This document shows, in pieces, positions 20,808 to 33,012 of a stretch of 64,000 nt of DNA. Origin of the DNA: Adiantum capillus-veneris (Eukaryota; Streptophyta; Polypodiopsida; Polypodiales; Pteridaceae); contig CM043963.1 of the NCBI GenBank assembly GCA_014529385.2, forward strand, positions 78,230,912 to 78,294,911. The letters run 5' to 3'. The first letter of the stretch is position 1, and each line of letters begins with the position of its first letter. Made by a program: the position numbers and the translations under genes. The notes beneath the pieces are model-generated. The model was not told the origin of the DNA. It ran no database searches and was given only the letters and a program-made list of their open reading frames with translations.

Positions 20808-21885
20808 TCCCCTCCTTTTCAAAGTGAGGTACTGGTACTGAACTGAATGGCGTCGAGGGAGATCGCCAACAGCGTCTGAAATCCTGGAAAAGACTCTTCG
20901 CCGGCCCACCTTGATACGTGGGTCATGCGATACTTGAACTTCATAAAGGTCTGCAACGCTTGCTTCTTTGGACCGTGCCGAAAGCGAGAGAGTCATTTGT
21001 GGCTCCTTCAATGCTTCAACTTCGTCTAGAGTCATGCGTCTACCTTCGTCAAGAATCTCCGAGGCTGAAAATTCCTGAAACCACTTCCAACACAAAAACA
21101 TGAACATACCCATTCCATGTAAAGTGACTGGAAAAATTCTAGTCTTCTTTAAAGACTGCATGCAATGTAGATGAACATATAGATGGAGTGCCAAATCGTT
21201 CATCAAACATACGCAAACAATGGGGTCGAATCTTGACTTTCTGATCTAAATCAATCAACTATGGCAAATCACAATGGAAATGCCCATGCTTGATGCTGAA
21301 TCCTTCCCGTGCTCTTTCTACGACCGTGTCGTGCCAAGGAAGAGACATGGAATGTAAATTCCTTGAATGCAAACATTTCATCTTTTCATGAATCATCTGC
21401 ATACATTCGTGCTCATTGAACAATATGTCATGCCTGTGAAAAGGGATCACATAAGGACGGTGACTAAAACACAGAAAAGCATCACGAATGAAACACTCGA
21501 ACAATGCGTACTGACTAATCATACGAACATAGAATACTTTCTGTGGGGGTTCTTTGGACCTCAACTCGAGAGGCAAGATCGGTTCTTCGTGATCTATCGA
21601 ATCTTCCTGTGGGGGTTCTGTGGACCTCGACTCGAGAGCCAAGATCGGTTCTTCGTGATTGATTGAATCTGCAATGAGGTTAGCTTGACTAGACAAAGTA
21701 TCAACTAAACCATCATCCTTGTGAACAATCACATCTTTTTCCTGCAAATCATCATGCTTGTGAGTAATCACATCTTGATCATGCAAATCATCATGCTTAT
21801 CATCCTGCAAATCCTTTGTGTCATGCTTTGGAGAAGAAGAGACCGAGAGAGTCTCCTTTTCTCGAATCTCTTGCATCTGTGCTTG
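20808..21885 (-). pseudogene. HDR-2 His-Asp repeat and C-terminal region
   Basis: Reading leftwards from 21885: QMQEIREKETLSVSSSPKHD, a repeat with KHDDLHD, ITHKHDDL and VHKDDG (about 21835-21710), SQANLIADSINHEEPI, a duplicated EEPIL-LESRSxEPPQ unit, then QYALFECFIRDAFL, FHRHDILFNEHECMQMIHEKMK, SLPWHDTVVERA and KHGHFHCDLP. A break near 21250 precedes the last block DLYEVQVSHDPRIKVGRRRV. The order is as in HDR-1. There is no capsid or protease between the Gag N-terminus and this tract: its upstream neighbour, across the LC-1 insertion, is the coiled-coil at 42676. Confidence 0.72.
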
Positions 21886-22489
21886 TGTCACAAGACGGGC
21901 ACCACGTGCCAATAGAAAAGAACAGACTGAACAGACTTTTAGCACTTCAATAAGACCAGAACTGAGAGAGAGAGAGAGACGACACGCGACACAAAGTGGC
22001 GGAATTCCATCCTAGAGGGTATTGGCCCCAAACCTTGGCGCCCCTTTCGGTATTTCTTTATATTACTGCTAATTCACAAAGTACAACAGCCTAGGAGCAC
22101 CTCCTCTGCAATCTGCACGCTGAAGAGTGCCAGAGAGGGCCCCCAAGGCTCATATTTAAAGTCCCAAAGCCTAAAAGCATCAAGTATGAAAAGCTGACCC
22201 CAAAAAAACACTTTCCTAAAATTTCGGGATTTTCCTAAAAATCCACCGCAAATTGCGGAACGTCCGTACAGGTGCCACATCATCATATTTTGATGTGCAA
22301 AGTCCTTTGAGTGTGTTCTGCTTTATTTTTAATGCCTTTATGTCACTTGGGGCCCCATCGGACAGGGTCCCCATAAGTTGGTAGGACTTCTTCTTTGTTA
22401 CTTGTTCTTCTTAGGGTTTAGGCCCCTCGGCCGGCATCTGCAAGTTGACTCCATTCTTTAGGGCTTTGACACGTCAGCAGTTTGTTACA
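21886..22489 (-). repeat. LC-1 3' LTR
   Basis: A 604-bp repeat that on the minus strand runs TGTAACAAACTGC to CCGTCTTGTGACA, preceded by the purine tract aagaaggggaga at 22490. It matches the 606-bp LTR at 42070-42675. The flanks are gcttg (21881-21885) and gcctg (42676-42680). It contains the shared LTR motif at 22022-22063. Confidence 0.92.
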
Positions 22490-22791
22490 TCTCCCCTTCT
22501 TGAAAGAGAGTAATCGTCCGCGATTACAACATATCTGCAAAACAACTCAAGTTAGCTCAAAAATTTCCGAGGGTCATTCTAAGGGACAATCAGTTTACTC
22601 TTTTTGTTAAGGAGTTAGCTTCTCCTTTCGGCTCTTTTGATCAAGGAGTTAGCTTCTCCTTTCGTCCAGATCGGAACTCTCGATATTCCGGCGTAGTAAA
22701 ATTAGTCATCACACCCAGACCGTATTGATCTTCCACGGGTGTCTTGATGCACTAAAATTACATACCCAGGCAATCTCATCCAATTAGGAAT
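22490..22791 (-). mobile_element. LC-1 3' internal end
   Basis: Non-coding on both strands. Nearest the LTR it reads on the minus strand as ATCGCGGACGATTACTC followed by the purine tract, a Gypsy-style 3' end. It also carries two copies of AAGGAGTTAGCTTCTCCTTTCG-type sequence (22610-22665). HDR-3 begins at 22792. Confidence 0.7.
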
Positions 22792-22868
22792 TGTTAGGTG
22801 CAGCGGAATGATTGTTTGCACTTTGCTCAAGATGAGTGCTCCGAACTGTGCTCAAGGTTCCTTTTGTT
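22792..22868 (-). repeat. HDR-3 3' LTR, distal part (before LINE-1)
   Basis: These 77 bp are the end of an HDR LTR on the minus strand. The sequence ending TCAAGGTTCCTTTTGTT is repeated at 29735-29750 on the far side of LINE-1. The outer flank ggaat (22787-22791) pairs with ggaat at 39467-39471. Confidence 0.88.
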
Positions 22869-22899
22869 TTGTTTTTTTTCCGAGAAAAAGATCCTTCTA

Positions 22900-25887
22900 T
22901 TAGTTAATGAAAACTGCCCATAGGGCTACAACCACCTCTGCAAGAGAGGGCTACAACAAGCATGATGGGGAGACTCTCCCAATGAAAAAACAACATAAAG
23001 ACAATGGGGCTAAATCAAGAGATGGGAGGAGGGAAAAGCCACACAGGTGGACAGTAGTGCCATATGAGCACCCCCTGGACTGTGGTGTAGAAAGGCCCAG
23101 GGCGCCAGAGTCGAAGGAAAGCCTCGCGGCGCTCCCGCATGCGGTCGGAGCTGCCCTGTAGTCCCTCAAGCTGTCCTCTGAGAGTATGGATCAGCTCTAG
23201 CCAAAAGTCACGAACAGTCTCTGCTGGTGGCACAGGGCGAGCCTCAAAGATGCGGAAACAGCGGGCCCGCCAGATGAACCAAAGTGTCAGGCCACTGATG
23301 AGCTCCCAACACTCCTCTCTCTCATTGCACCACTCCAGTGGAGTAAGCTTTGTAGCAGGCTGGAGTGTAGGTCGCCCCCCCTGTATCACTACCATCCTGC
23401 TGGTGGAAGATAGCTCAAACTGAAGTGCCGGGCCCGTGAGGGTGGACCAAGCCGCTGCCCCCCAAGTGTACTGGCGAGCTGTGGAGAGAGCAGGCATCAG
23501 CCGAAGAACTCGTAGCCACACCTGTTGGGCCGAGGGACAGTCCCAAAGACAGTGACGCTGACTCTCCACCAAATGGTCACAAGCTGCACATGTGGCCGAG
23601 AGACCACTATGCACAAGCCAGCTCCCTACCGCTGTGGCTCTATGTGCGAGCAACCACTGAAACAAGGTGACTCGCCTCGGCTGTCTGAAGTCCCACAGCC
23701 TCTGCCAAAAAGCTGCGAAGAACTCGACTGTGAGGCCCTCCTCCTGCCAATGACGTGCTGCAGCGGGGCGGGCCTCTCTCTGTGCTGCTAGTATATGACG
23801 TCCCAGCCGAACGGTGTACTGAAAGAAAGGGACTCCTGGGTGGTCTACAGAAGAGAAGGGGTCCCTCCATAGCCACTCACTAGGATCCCACTGTACTCGT
23901 GCCAGTGGACAACACTCCCAAGCCCATAGCCTCTAGTGTCCAGTCTCAAGAGCTGTTGGGTCAGGGTCTATGATGCAAGTCCTCCCACAGATGTCCACTA
24001 CTCGGATCCTCTGAAAACAGCACTCTGCTACCTGCGGGGCCTCTACTGCAACTCACTGTAGTCGTCCCCCACCCTAAAGCTCGAAGAACAGGGCTGGGAC
24101 AGTCTCTGAGCAGGCCCTGACTGAGATGAGAACCTCCAGTCGTGTGAAGGCTCCCATCCACCGGGGTGCTACTGGCTCGAGAGGTGAGCCACTCAGTTGG
24201 AACTGACTCTGAGATGTCCTGACACATGCTCTGCACCCCTCTCATGCCCTGAAAGCTGGAACCCCTGCACCTCCTATGACAAACCTGTGAACTCTAGCCA
24301 GTCACCTAGAGAGCGCGCTGGACCAGCTGCCATGGGACCCCAAGAAACATGAGGCCGACTCCCAACCAAGTGGCCTCTCTGAGTGCTAACCATGGGGTTC
24401 CAGACGAGGGGCTGCCGTAGGCGCTCCTCCGTGCACGTCGGCTGTCTCTGCTCTAGGCCACGCCGTAAGAGCTCCCAAGATCGAAGCAAACTCACAACAA
24501 ATCGGTCCTCCAGTCTCCTGCTCAAACCAACTCGGCACAGCTCTGTAAAGATCCATCTGGTCGAAGGTTGCCAAGGGCCTCCTGACTGAGGCACCCTGGC
24601 ACGAAGCCTCTGCAGCAAGAACTCCTTCCATGGCTCCTCGCCTGGAAGAAGTCCTCTGACGACGAACTTCCCAAGAAGGGCTCTGCTCTGCTGTGCTGGA
24701 TCAATGATCCCAAGCCCTCCTTGAGAACAGGGAAGTGTGATGACCGACCAAGCCACCTTGGCTCGGGCAATCTGAGTGTCGCGACCTGACGAAAGGAAGT
24801 TCCTGATCAGCCTCTCTACCTGGCTGATACAAGAAATCGAGAAGATCCAGCAAGAAGTGATGTACCACATAGTCGCCAACAACACCTGGTTGGCAACTAC
24901 TACTCTACCAGCCAATGAAAGTCGTGTTGAGCTCAAATGTAACAGCTTTCTCGTGATGGACAGGAGAAGAGGAGCAATCTGCTGCTCGGGGGACAAGTCC
25001 AAACCAACCTGACAACCCAAGTACCGAACTGCAGTCCCTGGAGGAATCCACCTGAAACCCTCTCCTGGCATCCAATCTGGCACAGGAGCACTGCCAACCG
25101 AGAAAGCCACTGTCTTTCTCCAGTTGATCAGTGCGCCCGATGCACAGCAGAAGGTCTCCAAAGCTTGCTCACATCTGTGTAAATTGGCCTCCTGGCCCTC
25201 TAAGTACAAGGCCAAGTCATCGACAAACTCAGCGTCCAGAAGCTCATCTCCCCGTATAGGGAGTGCTAAGCCCCTCAGACCAACCTTCTTTGACACCAAA
25301 AATCTGCTCATCGCCTCCGCATAGAACAGAAAGAGGAAGGGGGCAAGAGGACACCCCTGTCTGACCGATCATGTGAGCATGAAGCGCTCACCTCTACCTC
25401 CTGCCAAAAGCACCTGACTGTGAGCCTGTCTGTACAAAGCTGACACCCCTCTGATCGAAGCATCTGAGAAGCCCATCCTGCGTAGCGTGCCCTCTAGAAA
25501 GTCCTAGTCAACTCTGTCGTATGCCTTCTCAAAATCGAGAAGAAGAATCACAAGGTCCTCCCCACGGAGTCGTGCCAGGGCAGAAGCCTTCCAGAAGGTG
25601 AAGATGTTGTCAAGGATACTACGTTCCTTGACAAAACCTGTCTGAGTCCCATGTATAAGGCTCTCCAAAAGTGGCTGAATCCTCAAACTCAGAGCCTTGG
25701 CAAGAATTTTGTAGGCTGAGTTTAGGATTGTGATGGGGCGCCACTGTCGAATCTCATCCAAGGAGCCACCCTCCTTTGGAATGAGGTAAATCAGGCCCTC
25801 AGTCATGCTATCTGGCATCACTCCTGTGTGCAGAATGTACTGAAAGGCACTACAAAGATCTGGGCCAAGCAGGTCGCAGTACTCCAA
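22900..25887 (-). pseudogene. LINE-1 ORF2: reverse transcriptase and C-terminal zinc-binding region
   Basis: The RT starts near 25887 with LIYLIPKEGG, RQWRPITILNSAYKILAKAL, GTQTGFVKERSILDNI and LLLDFEKAYDRVD. It continues after an in-frame TAG (about 25503) and TGA (about 25372) with SVRQGCPLAPFLF, then EFVDDLALYLEG, the catalytic box as FVDD. Downstream are the usual thumb region and a zf-RVT type end (CAACDHLVESQRHCLWDC, about 23540-23600). Frame changes near 24270 and 23960 break the C-terminal half. The enzyme would prime reverse transcription at the nicked target. Confidence 0.9.
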
Positions 25888-26015
25888 GAAGAAGCTCCAA
25901 GAAGAAGCTGGGAGTCAGCCCATCCTCACCTGGACAGCTACCACGAGGGAGGGCCCTAAGAGCCGTGTGCAGCTCCTCAAGCTGAAGAGGTATCTCCAGC
26001 CTCTGGCGCATCTCC

Positions 26016-27359
26016 TCAGTCACAAGACAAGGGATCTGTGCCCAAACCTGCTCCCTTCAATGCATCCTGTCTCTCTGACTGGGGCTCAACCGACAGTAAC
26101 TCACGGTAAAAGTCAGTAGCAACTGCACGCATATCCTCGGGCTCACAAACAACTGAGCCATCGGGTCTCCTCAACTGATTGACCTTGGCATGCGAGTGCC
26201 GAGGTCCCACTGTCTCAAAAAAAGCACCTGTCACTCTGTCACCCACCTGAGTCCACTGAGATGCCTGTCGGTGAAAGGCAAACTCATGGCGCCTCTCCTC
26301 TGTGCAAGCAAGCTCCTGTCGAGCCTGCTGTAACTGCTCCTCCAACCATGGACTGTCTGGATGCTGCTCCTGCATCCTCTGTAGTGAAGCAATGCCTCGT
26401 CTGAGACGCTGCGCCTCCTCTCTGGCTGCAGCCCGTCGAGCCAGAGACTCCTGGAGAAAAAAGTGGGTAAGCTGAGCTAGGCCTAAGGCCACTCTGTCTG
26501 CAGGTAGAGCCTGGCTGTCCATGCCCTCTGTCCAGAGAGCCTCTACCCTCTCTCTGAGTGTTGAGTCCAACAAGACCCGCTGTGGGATGCGAAGCATCGT
26601 GCTCCCACTCCTCTGCCTGTCTGCCACTGTGAGGATCATTGGTGCATTGTCCGAGAAGGATGTCCCTGCCAGGATGCCCATTGAGCCCCCCAAGTCACTG
26701 AAGTGATCACTAGTGTAGAAGCGATCTATCTGCGATAGATTCACTCCTCCCACTCTGCAGTCTGATCTAGAGAAGGCAAGACTCTCTGGAGGCCTCACAA
26801 AGCCAGAATGCTGCCATGTATCCGAGACCCTCAAAGTCATACACAACCTCTCCCAAGCTGCTAACTCGACTCCATGCATAGTAGCATGGCTGCCTCCGAT
26901 CCTGTCAGAAGGATCCTCCAACATGTTGAAGTCCCCTCCTACACACCAATGGTCAACCTGTGGCAAAGACTCAACAATCTGTGACCAAAACTCTGCACGA
27001 GCACTCGCCACATTGGGCGGATAGATGTTCAGGAAGCCCACAAGGCCATCCTGAAGCTGCATAGTAATCCACTGAGCCCTGCCTGGCACAATAATCCCTC
27101 TGCCCACAATGGCCTGCTGCAATGAGTCCGCAATAGTCATACATACCCCACCTTGGATGCCTCCAGGTCCAAAAGCAGCTGACCAAAAGGTATCATAACG
27201 TCCACGCAAAATCTGACCACATCGCCGAATGCGGCTCTCAGACAAATGGTGCTCCTGAAGCATAAGGAGATCAATCTCTCCTCCCACAAGGCAACGCTGA
27301 AGCTCCTGACGCGATCGGCCCCGCTGTCGCTGAAACTGGGGCCCACCTAGTCCCTGCAC
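26016..27359 (-). pseudogene. LINE-1 ORF2: apurinic-type endonuclease domain
   Basis: A long open stretch carries the AP-endonuclease motifs LLMLQEHHLSE, CVGGDFNMLEDPSDR, SQIDRFYTSDHF and FSDNAPM, in the usual order. In the last motif Asn stands where SDH is typical. After it a charged helical linker leads to TGAFFETVGPRHSHAKVNQL, the region before the RT. The domain cuts target DNA. The frame ends before the RT at 26016, so ORF2 is split by a stop or indel between 26016 and 25887. Confidence 0.9.
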
Positions 27360-27376
27360 GTTTCACGAGACGATCC

Positions 27377-29288
27377 TCATGGGGAGTGAGAGAGAACAGA
27401 TGCTGCCGCAGCAGCAAGACGGGCTATCTTCGAGGCTGGCTTGGATGGGGAGTAATCCGCATCCGAGCGTCCTCTAGATAGGCGAGACTGCAGTGAGTGC
27501 CTGGCCCAAGCCCAAGCAGAGCGAGCCGTGCGTAAAGCAACCTCCTCTGTCCAGGAATCCTCATGAATGTATACATAGCAAGGCAAACACTGCGTATCAG
27601 CAAAAAAGTACACCACAATGTGCCTACATCCTGCTGAGTCTGGGGGTGTCACCGCAAACTTGGCCAGTGGCCACAAAGTCTGCAGCAAATCTGTAACTCC
27701 AAGTTCTCCCATGTGGTGAGAGAACTCGAGAACCTGTGTATGCAACCATCCCACCACTGAGTCGAGGGACCACTCTGTCTCGGTCCTACCACAGAGGGGG
27801 AAGGAGAAACCAACTGCTGAGTCCAAGGCCTCTGTTCCCCTAGCGGCGAGGAACAAAGCGTGGACCCTGAAGCAGGCTGTCTCGTGGTCTGCTGCGGAAT
27901 CGCCGAGGAGGCGAGTGAACCCGTAGTCGAAGAAATCCTAGCGGCGTCGTAGGTCAATGCTCGTCAGACCACGAGGGATAGCTGCAAGGGAAGATGTCTG
28001 AATTTGCAGAGGGGGCCGCAAGAAGGGCTGACCCTCTCTCGCTAGGCGACTCGTGGCAAAGGCGCTGCCAAGAGATCTCCTAGCCGCCGGTGAGGGACCA
28101 GTCTCCTGAGTCGACTGTGGTACTGGAGCAGGAGGAGGGGGAGAAGGAGCTGGGGGGAGGGGGGGGCGGAGAAGAAGAGAAGCGGGGTGGGGCGACAGAG
28201 ACAGGGGGGCGAGGAGGGGAGTAGGCGGGAGCAGAGGGCGGGGGAGGGGATGAGGAGGAGGAGGGGCAATCTGAAGGTGGGGCGGCTGGCGAAGGTGAAG
28301 CTGAGGTGGAGGTTGGCGTAGGGGGCTCCTCTTGCTCGAGAGGACCAAAGCGGTTCCCCGTGGGAACCCACTGTTGCGGAGTAGGCACCTGAGGGCCACT
28401 CTGAGTGCCAGGCTGTTGCTGTGGCCCCTGGCGTCGACGGCCACGAGCCTGCTGCCACCCCTCCTCCGCTGGAGCCCCGGGCTCGGAGGGTGGCTCTGAA
28501 TTTGTGCGTTGTGCCGCTGGCTGTGGTTGCGGCCCAGCCTTGGCAGGCTGGGGTTGAGGCTAAGGTGCAGGTCGTGGCCTCCTCCATGGACAGGCCTTCG
28601 CTAGGTGGCCCATCTGTCTGCAAATGAAGCACTGGTTCGGGAGACTCGAGTACTCCACACTCTGTCTAAACCAACCCTCACTCACCCGAGGTAGAAGGAT
28701 GACCTTTGGGAGCGTGTGGGTATCTCTGACCAAAACTCGAACTGAAGGGATGTCAGCCGCCTTGGCAGCTACTGATGCTGCCGTAGGAGGTGTCTCCAGG
28801 ACAGTCCCGATGGTGGAGCCAATCCTGGAGAGAAGTGGAAGGTACTCCCTCCGTAAACCCGGAAAGCAGACTGAGATGGGGATGTCTGCCTCCTCTACTA
28901 GCACATCCGAGGTCGGGTCAAAACCATGTCGCCACTGTCAAAAGTGGGCGCGTGATGCTCGGATGGCCGGTGGACTCATAGCTATGACCTTGGAGGCCAT
29001 CTCGGAAGTCTCGAACTCGATCTGGTAGTACCCCCGTCCGAGAATCTGGACATCCAAGATCTTGCCCACCTCTGCGAGAAGGCGGGCCTGGAGAAGGTCT
29101 CGCAGCTCTCCTCTGCTAGGACGGGTGCCGAGAACCTTGCAGATGACAGAAGTCGCCTGCAAGCGCTCTACCTCTGCGGCAAGGCTCGCTTGCTCTGTCG
29201 GCGAAAGAGCAAGTCGAATGGTGGGCTCAGCGGTGTCGGGCGAGGGGGCTTCGGGTGAGTCCCTGTGTGGCGGAGCTGGAGCCTCCAT
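27377..29288 (-). pseudogene. LINE-1 ORF1: nucleic-acid-binding protein
   Basis: The N-terminal part (29288-28938) has TEQASLAAEVERLQATSVICKVLG and a beta-rich domain ending YQIEFETSEMASKVIAM, like the RRM-like domain of plant L1 ORF1. It is followed by a stop near 28930, then CFICRQMGHLAKACPW, a CCHC knuckle (about 28580-28630). A long Pro/Ser-rich low-complexity tract (28100-28450) and a conserved C-terminal domain (SFPLCGRTETEWSLDSV, EDSWTEEVALRTARSAW) follow. The second LINE in the window keeps this C-terminal domain well. ORF1 would coat the LINE RNA. Confidence 0.8.
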
Positions 29289-29750
29289 CTGTGTCTACTG
29301 CTGAGTCGAAGAAGCGGACGGTGAAGAAAATCTGCAACCGAGCACGCCGAGCACTTGTCCGAAGAAGAAGTGTTGCAGAGCCAGGTGCAGAAGACCTTCG
29401 GGAATGATGAGGACGGGGGGGGGGGGAGGGGGGACGGATAAAGCGGCGAACGAGAGTTCAAAAGGCTGCGGGGGGGCCGAGGGGGGGGGAGGGAGAAGCG
29501 GCCAGGGGATGGGGAGCAACGGCGGGCTAGGGGGCAGCTAGGGGCGCGGGCGGCGGGTAGTAGAGGGCGAGGGTGGCGGGTAGCAGGGCTGGGCGAAGGA
29601 GGCAGCACGAGGGCGAGGGGGGCAGCGCTAAGGGGCTGGAGGCAGCGCGAGGGCGAGAGAGAGAAGGGGGGGGGAGGGGGGGGGTGCAGCAGCAGCGAGC
29701 CCGTCTCGATCTACCAAGAAAGTTACCTTCTACCCAAGGTTCCTTTTGTT

Positions 29751-30890
29751 CTTATGGAAGGTAGAGCCTTCCGTTCTTAATGGAAAGTGCTATGATCACA
29801 AACAAAGTGAATGGACACTGTGCGTGCAAGTGAATGAGACTGAGAGATAGAGAGAGAAGAGAGATACGACACTAGAGACGTTGTAAAACCCTCCTCCGAA
29901 GGCCCCACTCTCTTCGGCGAGAGTCGTCTACTTATGATTGCACAAAGTGGTACAGTGCGGATGCAATGGACTGATGCAACTTGGGACTATGCCGATGATG
30001 ACGACGACTTTAGGGCTGAAATCTGAGGTCTTTCTACTGCTGAATTTCGGGGCTGTTTCGGTGGCTGAAAATGACTGTTTTGGCTGCGTTTTCGAGGGCT
30101 GAAATTGGGAGTCTTCTGCAACCAACTAGGGATGAATCTGCTGCTGTCCAATAGGGCTGAAAACACTGACCATCTGATGCGACAATGGCTGAAAACCAAA
30201 AACGCTGCTGCATCTGCTAACGCTAGGGAAAAACGCTGGCCTTTCTGGGACTGCTGGCGATCAAGGGATGGCTGAAAACGCCAGGGAACTGTGGAGGTGC
30301 TGAAGGTTTGCAAAAACTCCAAGGCTTAGTGGGAAACCCAAAACGCTAGGGCTAGGTATCTGCTGCGGTAAGGTATTGCTGAAAACGCCAAGCAAAGGTG
30401 GGGGCTGGCGATGGCAAAACTGAAAACGCTAGGCTTGGGAAGGGAGGTCGCCAAGACTTGCGGGTGCTGAGGGTACTGCGGGTTCGTGCTGAGAAGATGC
30501 CCGTTGAGCATGTGCTCCTGCTGCCTCTTCTGCCATTTAGTGCTAACTTGGGTTTGCTTATATACAAACTTAGCAAAATTGCCCTACCTACTTTTGTTGG
30601 AAAGTCACTTAAAAATAATAAGTGAAAAATGTCAAAAATAGGGAAAATAGGCTAAATGCACTGGAAAATTCCCCTGACTGAATTTGATGGATTTTGAAGG
30701 GAATACTGATGATCATGCTGTGTGCAACCGGAGGATATGCATCTATGCTTAGTGACTGGGCATGCACGGTCTACGAATAGACTCACAAAAGTGCCAGATC
30801 ACTGCTAATCTAGACTTGACTGGACTGACTGAACCCTGATCATGGTGTAGCTTGTCCACGGACACATAGGGTTGGATGTGTCACGTGAAA
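29751..30890 (-). repeat. HDR-3 3' LTR, proximal part
   Basis: It continues the LTR cut at 22868. On the minus strand it starts TTTCACGTGACA at 30890, one base off the palindrome, next to the purine tract. It holds the GCGTTTT-type array (about 30050-30440). With 22792-22868 it gives about 1217 bp, against 1232 bp for the 5' LTR. Confidence 0.9.
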
Positions 30891-32198
30891 TCCCCTCCTT
30901 TTCAAAGTGAGGTACTGGTATTGAACTTATGGCGTCGAGGGAGATCGCCAATAGCATCCAGAATCCTGGAAGGGACACTCTTCGCTGGCCCACTCTGATG
31001 TGTGGCACGTGCGGTACTTGAACTTCATAAAGGTCTGCAATGCTTGCTTCTATGAGCCGCGCCGAAAGCGACATAAAGTCTTCTGTGGCTCCTTCGATGC
31101 TTCAACTTCGTATAGAGTCATGCTTCTTTCTTCTTGAAGAATCTCCATGGCTGAAAATTCCTGAAATCATTTCCAACACAAAACCATGAACATACCCATT
31201 CCATGTAAAGTGAGTGGAAAAAATCTTGTCTTCCTAAAAGATTGTGCATGCAATGTAGATGAACAAATAGACGGAGTGACAACCCGTTCATCAAACACGT
31301 GCAAACAATGAGATCGAATCTTATCATTCTTTTGATCTAAAGCAATCAATTGTGGCAAAACACAATGGAAATGCCCATGCTTGGTGCTCATACTTTTATG
31401 TGCTCTTTCGGAAACTGTGTCATGCCAAGGAAGAGACATGGAATGTGACTTCCTTACATACATACTTTTCAGTTTTTCATGAAAAATCTGCATACATTCG
31501 TGCTCATCCATGAGAGAAACGTACTCAACATACAATATGTCATGCCTAGGAAAAGGGATCACATAACGATGCTGACTAAAATACAGGAAACGATCGCGAA
31601 TGAAACACTCGAACAATGCGTGCGTATCAATCATGCGAACACATAATACTTCCTGTGAGGGTTCTTTGGACCTAGGCTCGAGAGCCAAGATCGGTTCTTT
31701 CTGAATGATCGAATTATCCTGTGGGGGTTCTTTGGACCTCGACTCGTAAGCCAAGATCGGTTCGTCATGATTGATTGAATCTACAACGAGGTTAGCTTCG
31801 CTAGAAAAAGCATCCACTAACACATCATCCTTGTGAACAATCACATCATCTTCATGCAACTCATCATACTTGTGAGAAATCACCTCTTGATCATGCAAAT
31901 CATCATGCTTGTCTTTATCATCCAAATCATCATGCTTATCATTGTCAATCAAATCATCATGCAAATCATTGTCCTTCAAATCATCATCATGCTTCACACA
32001 ATCATGCAAATCCTGTGTGTCATGCTTTGGAGAAGAAGAGACTGAGAGAGTCTCTTTTCCCGAATCTCCTGTATCGGTGCCTGAACTTGAGAAAAGAGTC
32101 GCAACATCTCTTGCAATCGTGCCTTGTTCTCGCGATAAAATCTTGCTTCTCTTGCTTTGATCGCTGCTTGTCTTTCTGCTTCGTCTTCTGCGTGTCTG
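30891..32198 (-). pseudogene. HDR-3 coiled-coil end, long His-Asp repeat and C-terminal region
   Basis: Leftwards from 32198 the frame reads AEDEAERQAAIKAREARFY and LQEMLRLFSQVQAPIQEIREK, then directly the His-Asp repeat (about 32024-31830), the longest of the four copies. The conserved region follows: HALFECFIRDRFLYFSQ, IPFPRHDILYVEYVS, MDEHECMQIFHEKLKSM, SLPWHDTV and KHGHFHCVLP, with a final DLYEVQVPHVPHIRVGQRRV. A single frame spans 32009-31167. No capsid, knuckle, protease or pol motif lies between the coiled coil and the repeat. Copia-3 separates it from its own N-terminus at 37479. Confidence 0.75.
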
Positions 32199-32481
32199 TG
32201 TTAGGGAATAAAGGCCTAAGTGCCTTGTACTTATTAACTTATAAGTTAAAAAACTTATAAGTGAGGGGGCCCAAGTGTGAATGGCCCCCTAGTCACTTAC
32301 TCATATACTCAAAGGTCAAGCCCAAAATGGATCTATCGTGACTTTTCCCAAAACTTCTACGAGTTCTCTCTCTCTCTCTCACGTATTTTCTCTGCGTGTG
32401 CTTCTTCTGCGCCACTCTCCTCTTCTCCTTCACTCTCATTGCATAGAGTAGCAAGTGGGCTCTCTCTCCTGCTCCCCCACA
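32199..32481 (+). repeat. Copia-3 5' LTR
   Basis: TGTTAGGGAA to CCCCCACA, 283 bp. It contains an inverted element around ACTTATAAGTTAAAAAACTTATAAGT, a CT run and a TCATTGCATAGAG stretch. It is followed two bases later by the primer-binding site at 32484-32495. Confidence 0.95.
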
Positions 32482-33012
32482 CATGGTATCAGAGCATTAG
32501 GGTTTCCAAGAGAGCCATTTTCGCAACACAGATCAGAATTCTGTTCTTGCTCGCTGCGGGAAGGATATTCAACCGTTTTCGATCACTCTGTCGCGAAGGG
32601 ATCCTCTCACCGTGTAGAATCGACCTCCGGTGACAGTTTCCCCAAAATTAGGGTTTCAAAAACTGGCGAACAGCAGCCTATTTCTGCTGAAATTGACCAA
32701 TTTCGGGGTCAATTTGATGCAATTTCATTAGGGCAAGTCTCACAGGTCAATCTTACAGGTGTTTCCACCAACGAGGTTCTGAAAATTCAGCAAAACAGGT
32801 GTTTGCAGGTCTGATTTTTGCCCTAAAACAGGGAATTTCAGCAAGCAAATGATGTATACACCTTGTGGAAACCTTTGGTAAGGGTTTGGCAGTGAATATA
32901 CGCCGTTTTGGGGTGATTTCGCGTGAAATTTGCTCGCTGTTTTTCTGTAACACGCACATTTGGGCGTGTTTAGGTCGGCAAAACAGGGTTTCAGTGTTTG
33001 CAATCACTCAGA

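Larger units (their letters stand above)
22869..29734 (-). mobile_element. LINE-1: near full-length L1-like retrotransposon
   Basis: A 6.9-kb minus-strand element carries ORF1, an endonuclease/RT ORF2 and an A-rich tail (AAAAAAAACAA on the minus strand at the left end). It is bounded by a 16-bp direct repeat CAAGGTTCCTTTTGTT (22853-22868 and 29735-29750). The target lies within the LTR of HDR-3. Both ORFs carry stops and frame changes, so this copy is not active. Its G/C content and codon use are clearly higher than in the surrounding LTR elements. Confidence 0.93.

Noticed and set aside
23015-23665. Independent zinc-finger host gene
   Set aside because: It is the zf-RVT end of LINE-1 ORF2, in the expected position after RT.
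28042-28632. Several overlapping Pro/Ser-rich frames in LINE-1 as separate genes
   Set aside because: They are alternative frames of the G/C-rich ORF1 linker; only the frame with the zinc knuckle and C-terminal domain has family motifs.
32199-32481. Copia-3 LTR as a solo LTR
   Set aside because: A primer-binding site, full pol and matching 3' LTR follow.
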